A stretch of DNA of 64,000 nt from JALCLA01 sp965653565 (GTDB lineage Bacteria; Pseudomonadota; Gammaproteobacteria; Xanthomonadales; Xanthomonadaceae): the NCBI GenBank assembly GCA_965653565.1, contig CBFHAI010000016.1:15902-79901 (forward strand), given 5' to 3'. Under the pieces are notes generated by a model. The model did not search any database. It was given only the letters and a program-made list of their open reading frames with translations, and had not been told where the DNA came from. The position numbers were made by a program, and so were the translations under genes. This document shows positions 63,694 to 64,000 of this stretch, piece after piece (within the stretch, counting starts at the first letter, position 1; each line of letters begins with the position of its first letter).

Positions 63694-63713
63694 ATTCCCG
63701 CGAAGGCGGGAAT
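63694..63713. repeat. REP-like palindrome ATTCCCGC-GAAG-GCGGGAAT
   Basis: This is a perfect 8-bp stem with GAAG loop, of the CCCGCGAAGGCGGGAATCC type that is dispersed in Xanthomonas-group genomes. A diverged relative lies at 16745. Confidence 0.75.
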
Positions 63714-63770
63714 CCAGCGACTCTGAAACGGTCCGCTTCCCTCGCGAATGAAGTTGCGACTTCGCGAGTT

Positions 63771-63952
63771 TCGCCCCCCTCAGCGGGGGCCGAGTCACTT
63801 TCTCTTGCTTGTCCAAGAGAAAGTAACCAAAGAGAAGGACACCCCGGTGCCGCGCCTGATTTACGTCCATGTAAATCAGGTTCGCGCGGCGGCTACGGGG
63901 TTCTTCGACGGCACATCCCTGTGCCGACGAAGAACTCGCGCACTTCCTGCGC
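63771..63952 (-). ncRNA. Hairpin array with GGA in the loops (candidate CsrA/RsmA-binding repeat RNA)
   Basis: Perfect or near-perfect stems occur at 63797-63824 (10 bp), 63855-63880 (10 bp), 63900-63935 (15 bp, one mismatch) and 63938-63952 (5 bp). Read on the minus strand the loops are GGACAAGC, ATGGAC, AGGGAT and GGAAG, so every loop shows GGA. CACAGGGATGTG at the third hairpin nearly equals the CsrA consensus. Coding potential is poor: the only frame (63640-63870) crosses all the stems. The element continues to the window edge. Transcription is not shown. Confidence 0.45.
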
Positions 63953-64000
63953 GCGCCCCTTCGGGCTTTCCTCCGCCGCCGCGCCGCGGCACAGGGGCCC

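Larger units (their letters stand above)
63532..64000. other. 469-base non-coding end of the window
   Basis: No gene is supported after the LytTR regulator. The first 160 bases show nothing clear. Then come the REP palindrome (63694-63713), a GCCCCC...GGGGGC stem (about 63771-63790) and the hairpin array up to 63952, followed by G+C-rich sequence to the edge. Confidence 0.6.

Noticed and set aside
63640..63870. Small protein gene on the minus strand at the right end
   Set aside because: The frame crosses perfect hairpins and the REP palindrome, a common false ORF in this repeat; there is no supported start site.

Overview
The window is high-GC DNA from the chromosome of a gammaproteobacterium of the order Lysobacterales (Xanthomonadales). 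The evidence is the gene set and order: rsmD-coaD-YfhL ferredoxin-ggt, a DUF1631 protein, a three-gene pntAA/pntAB/pntB set, WrbA-DUF2069, an AlgZ/AlgR-like LytS/LytTR pair, a GlcNAc regulon led by a TonB-dependent receptor, and dispersed palindromic repeats typical of the order. The genus cannot be fixed from the sequence alone.

Layout. 0-11 kb: housekeeping and general metabolism (RsmD end, CoaD, ferredoxin, GGT, MBL hydrolase, TMEM43-like and PhoX-like proteins, MAPEG, Nudix, a 5'-3' exonuclease and a nitroreductase). 11-18.3 kb: DUF1631 protein, proton-translocating transhydrogenase, SufT. 18.3-21.7 kb: an iron island, with a PKHD-type hydroxylase divergent from imelysin plus a di-heme DUF1111 protein and a Fur-like site between them. 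21.5-27.9 kb: a lower-GC tandem array of four secreted RCC1-type seven-bladed propellers on the minus strand. Three truncated copies of the 3' end of the DUF1111 gene lie between them. 28.5-33.4 kb: two exported serine proteases (subtilase; lysyl-endopeptidase-like) sharing an almost identical 773-bp 3' module and terminator. 33.5-35.8 kb: a sialidase-like BNR protein and a sterol-desaturase-family protein.

35.9-43.5 kb is a tightly overlapping seven-gene operon: L-glutamine-kinase-like PEP-utilising enzyme, methyltransferase, cytidylyltransferase-like enzyme, APS-kinase-like kinase, sulfotransferase-fold protein, and a Wzm/Wzt polysaccharide exporter. The first four match the families that make the phosphoramidate (MeOPN) group of the Campylobacter capsule, so I read it as a phosphoramidate-type decoration system for an exported surface glycan. 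43.5-56 kb is a GlcNAc/chitin-oligomer regulon (nagA, nagB-II, a GntR repressor; divergent TonB receptor, GH20 hexosaminidase, nagF, nagE). Two ATACCACT copies and one inverted AGTGGTAT form candidate operators between the two arms. 56-57.6 kb is an island with an orphan PoNi-type immunity gene. 57.6-63.5 kb: asparaginase, DUF2069, WrbA, YihY, TlpA-like thioredoxin, acylphosphatase, and a LytS-type kinase with its LytTR regulator. The window ends in a hairpin-rich non-coding repeat. On the minus strand its loops repeatedly show GGA, and one matches the CsrA/RsmA consensus closely.

The observations most worth following are the RCC1/DUF1111 cassette array, with conserved recombinogenic flanks and a sequestered ribosome-binding site; the phosphoramidate-like glycan operon; and the GGA-loop hairpin array at the right end.
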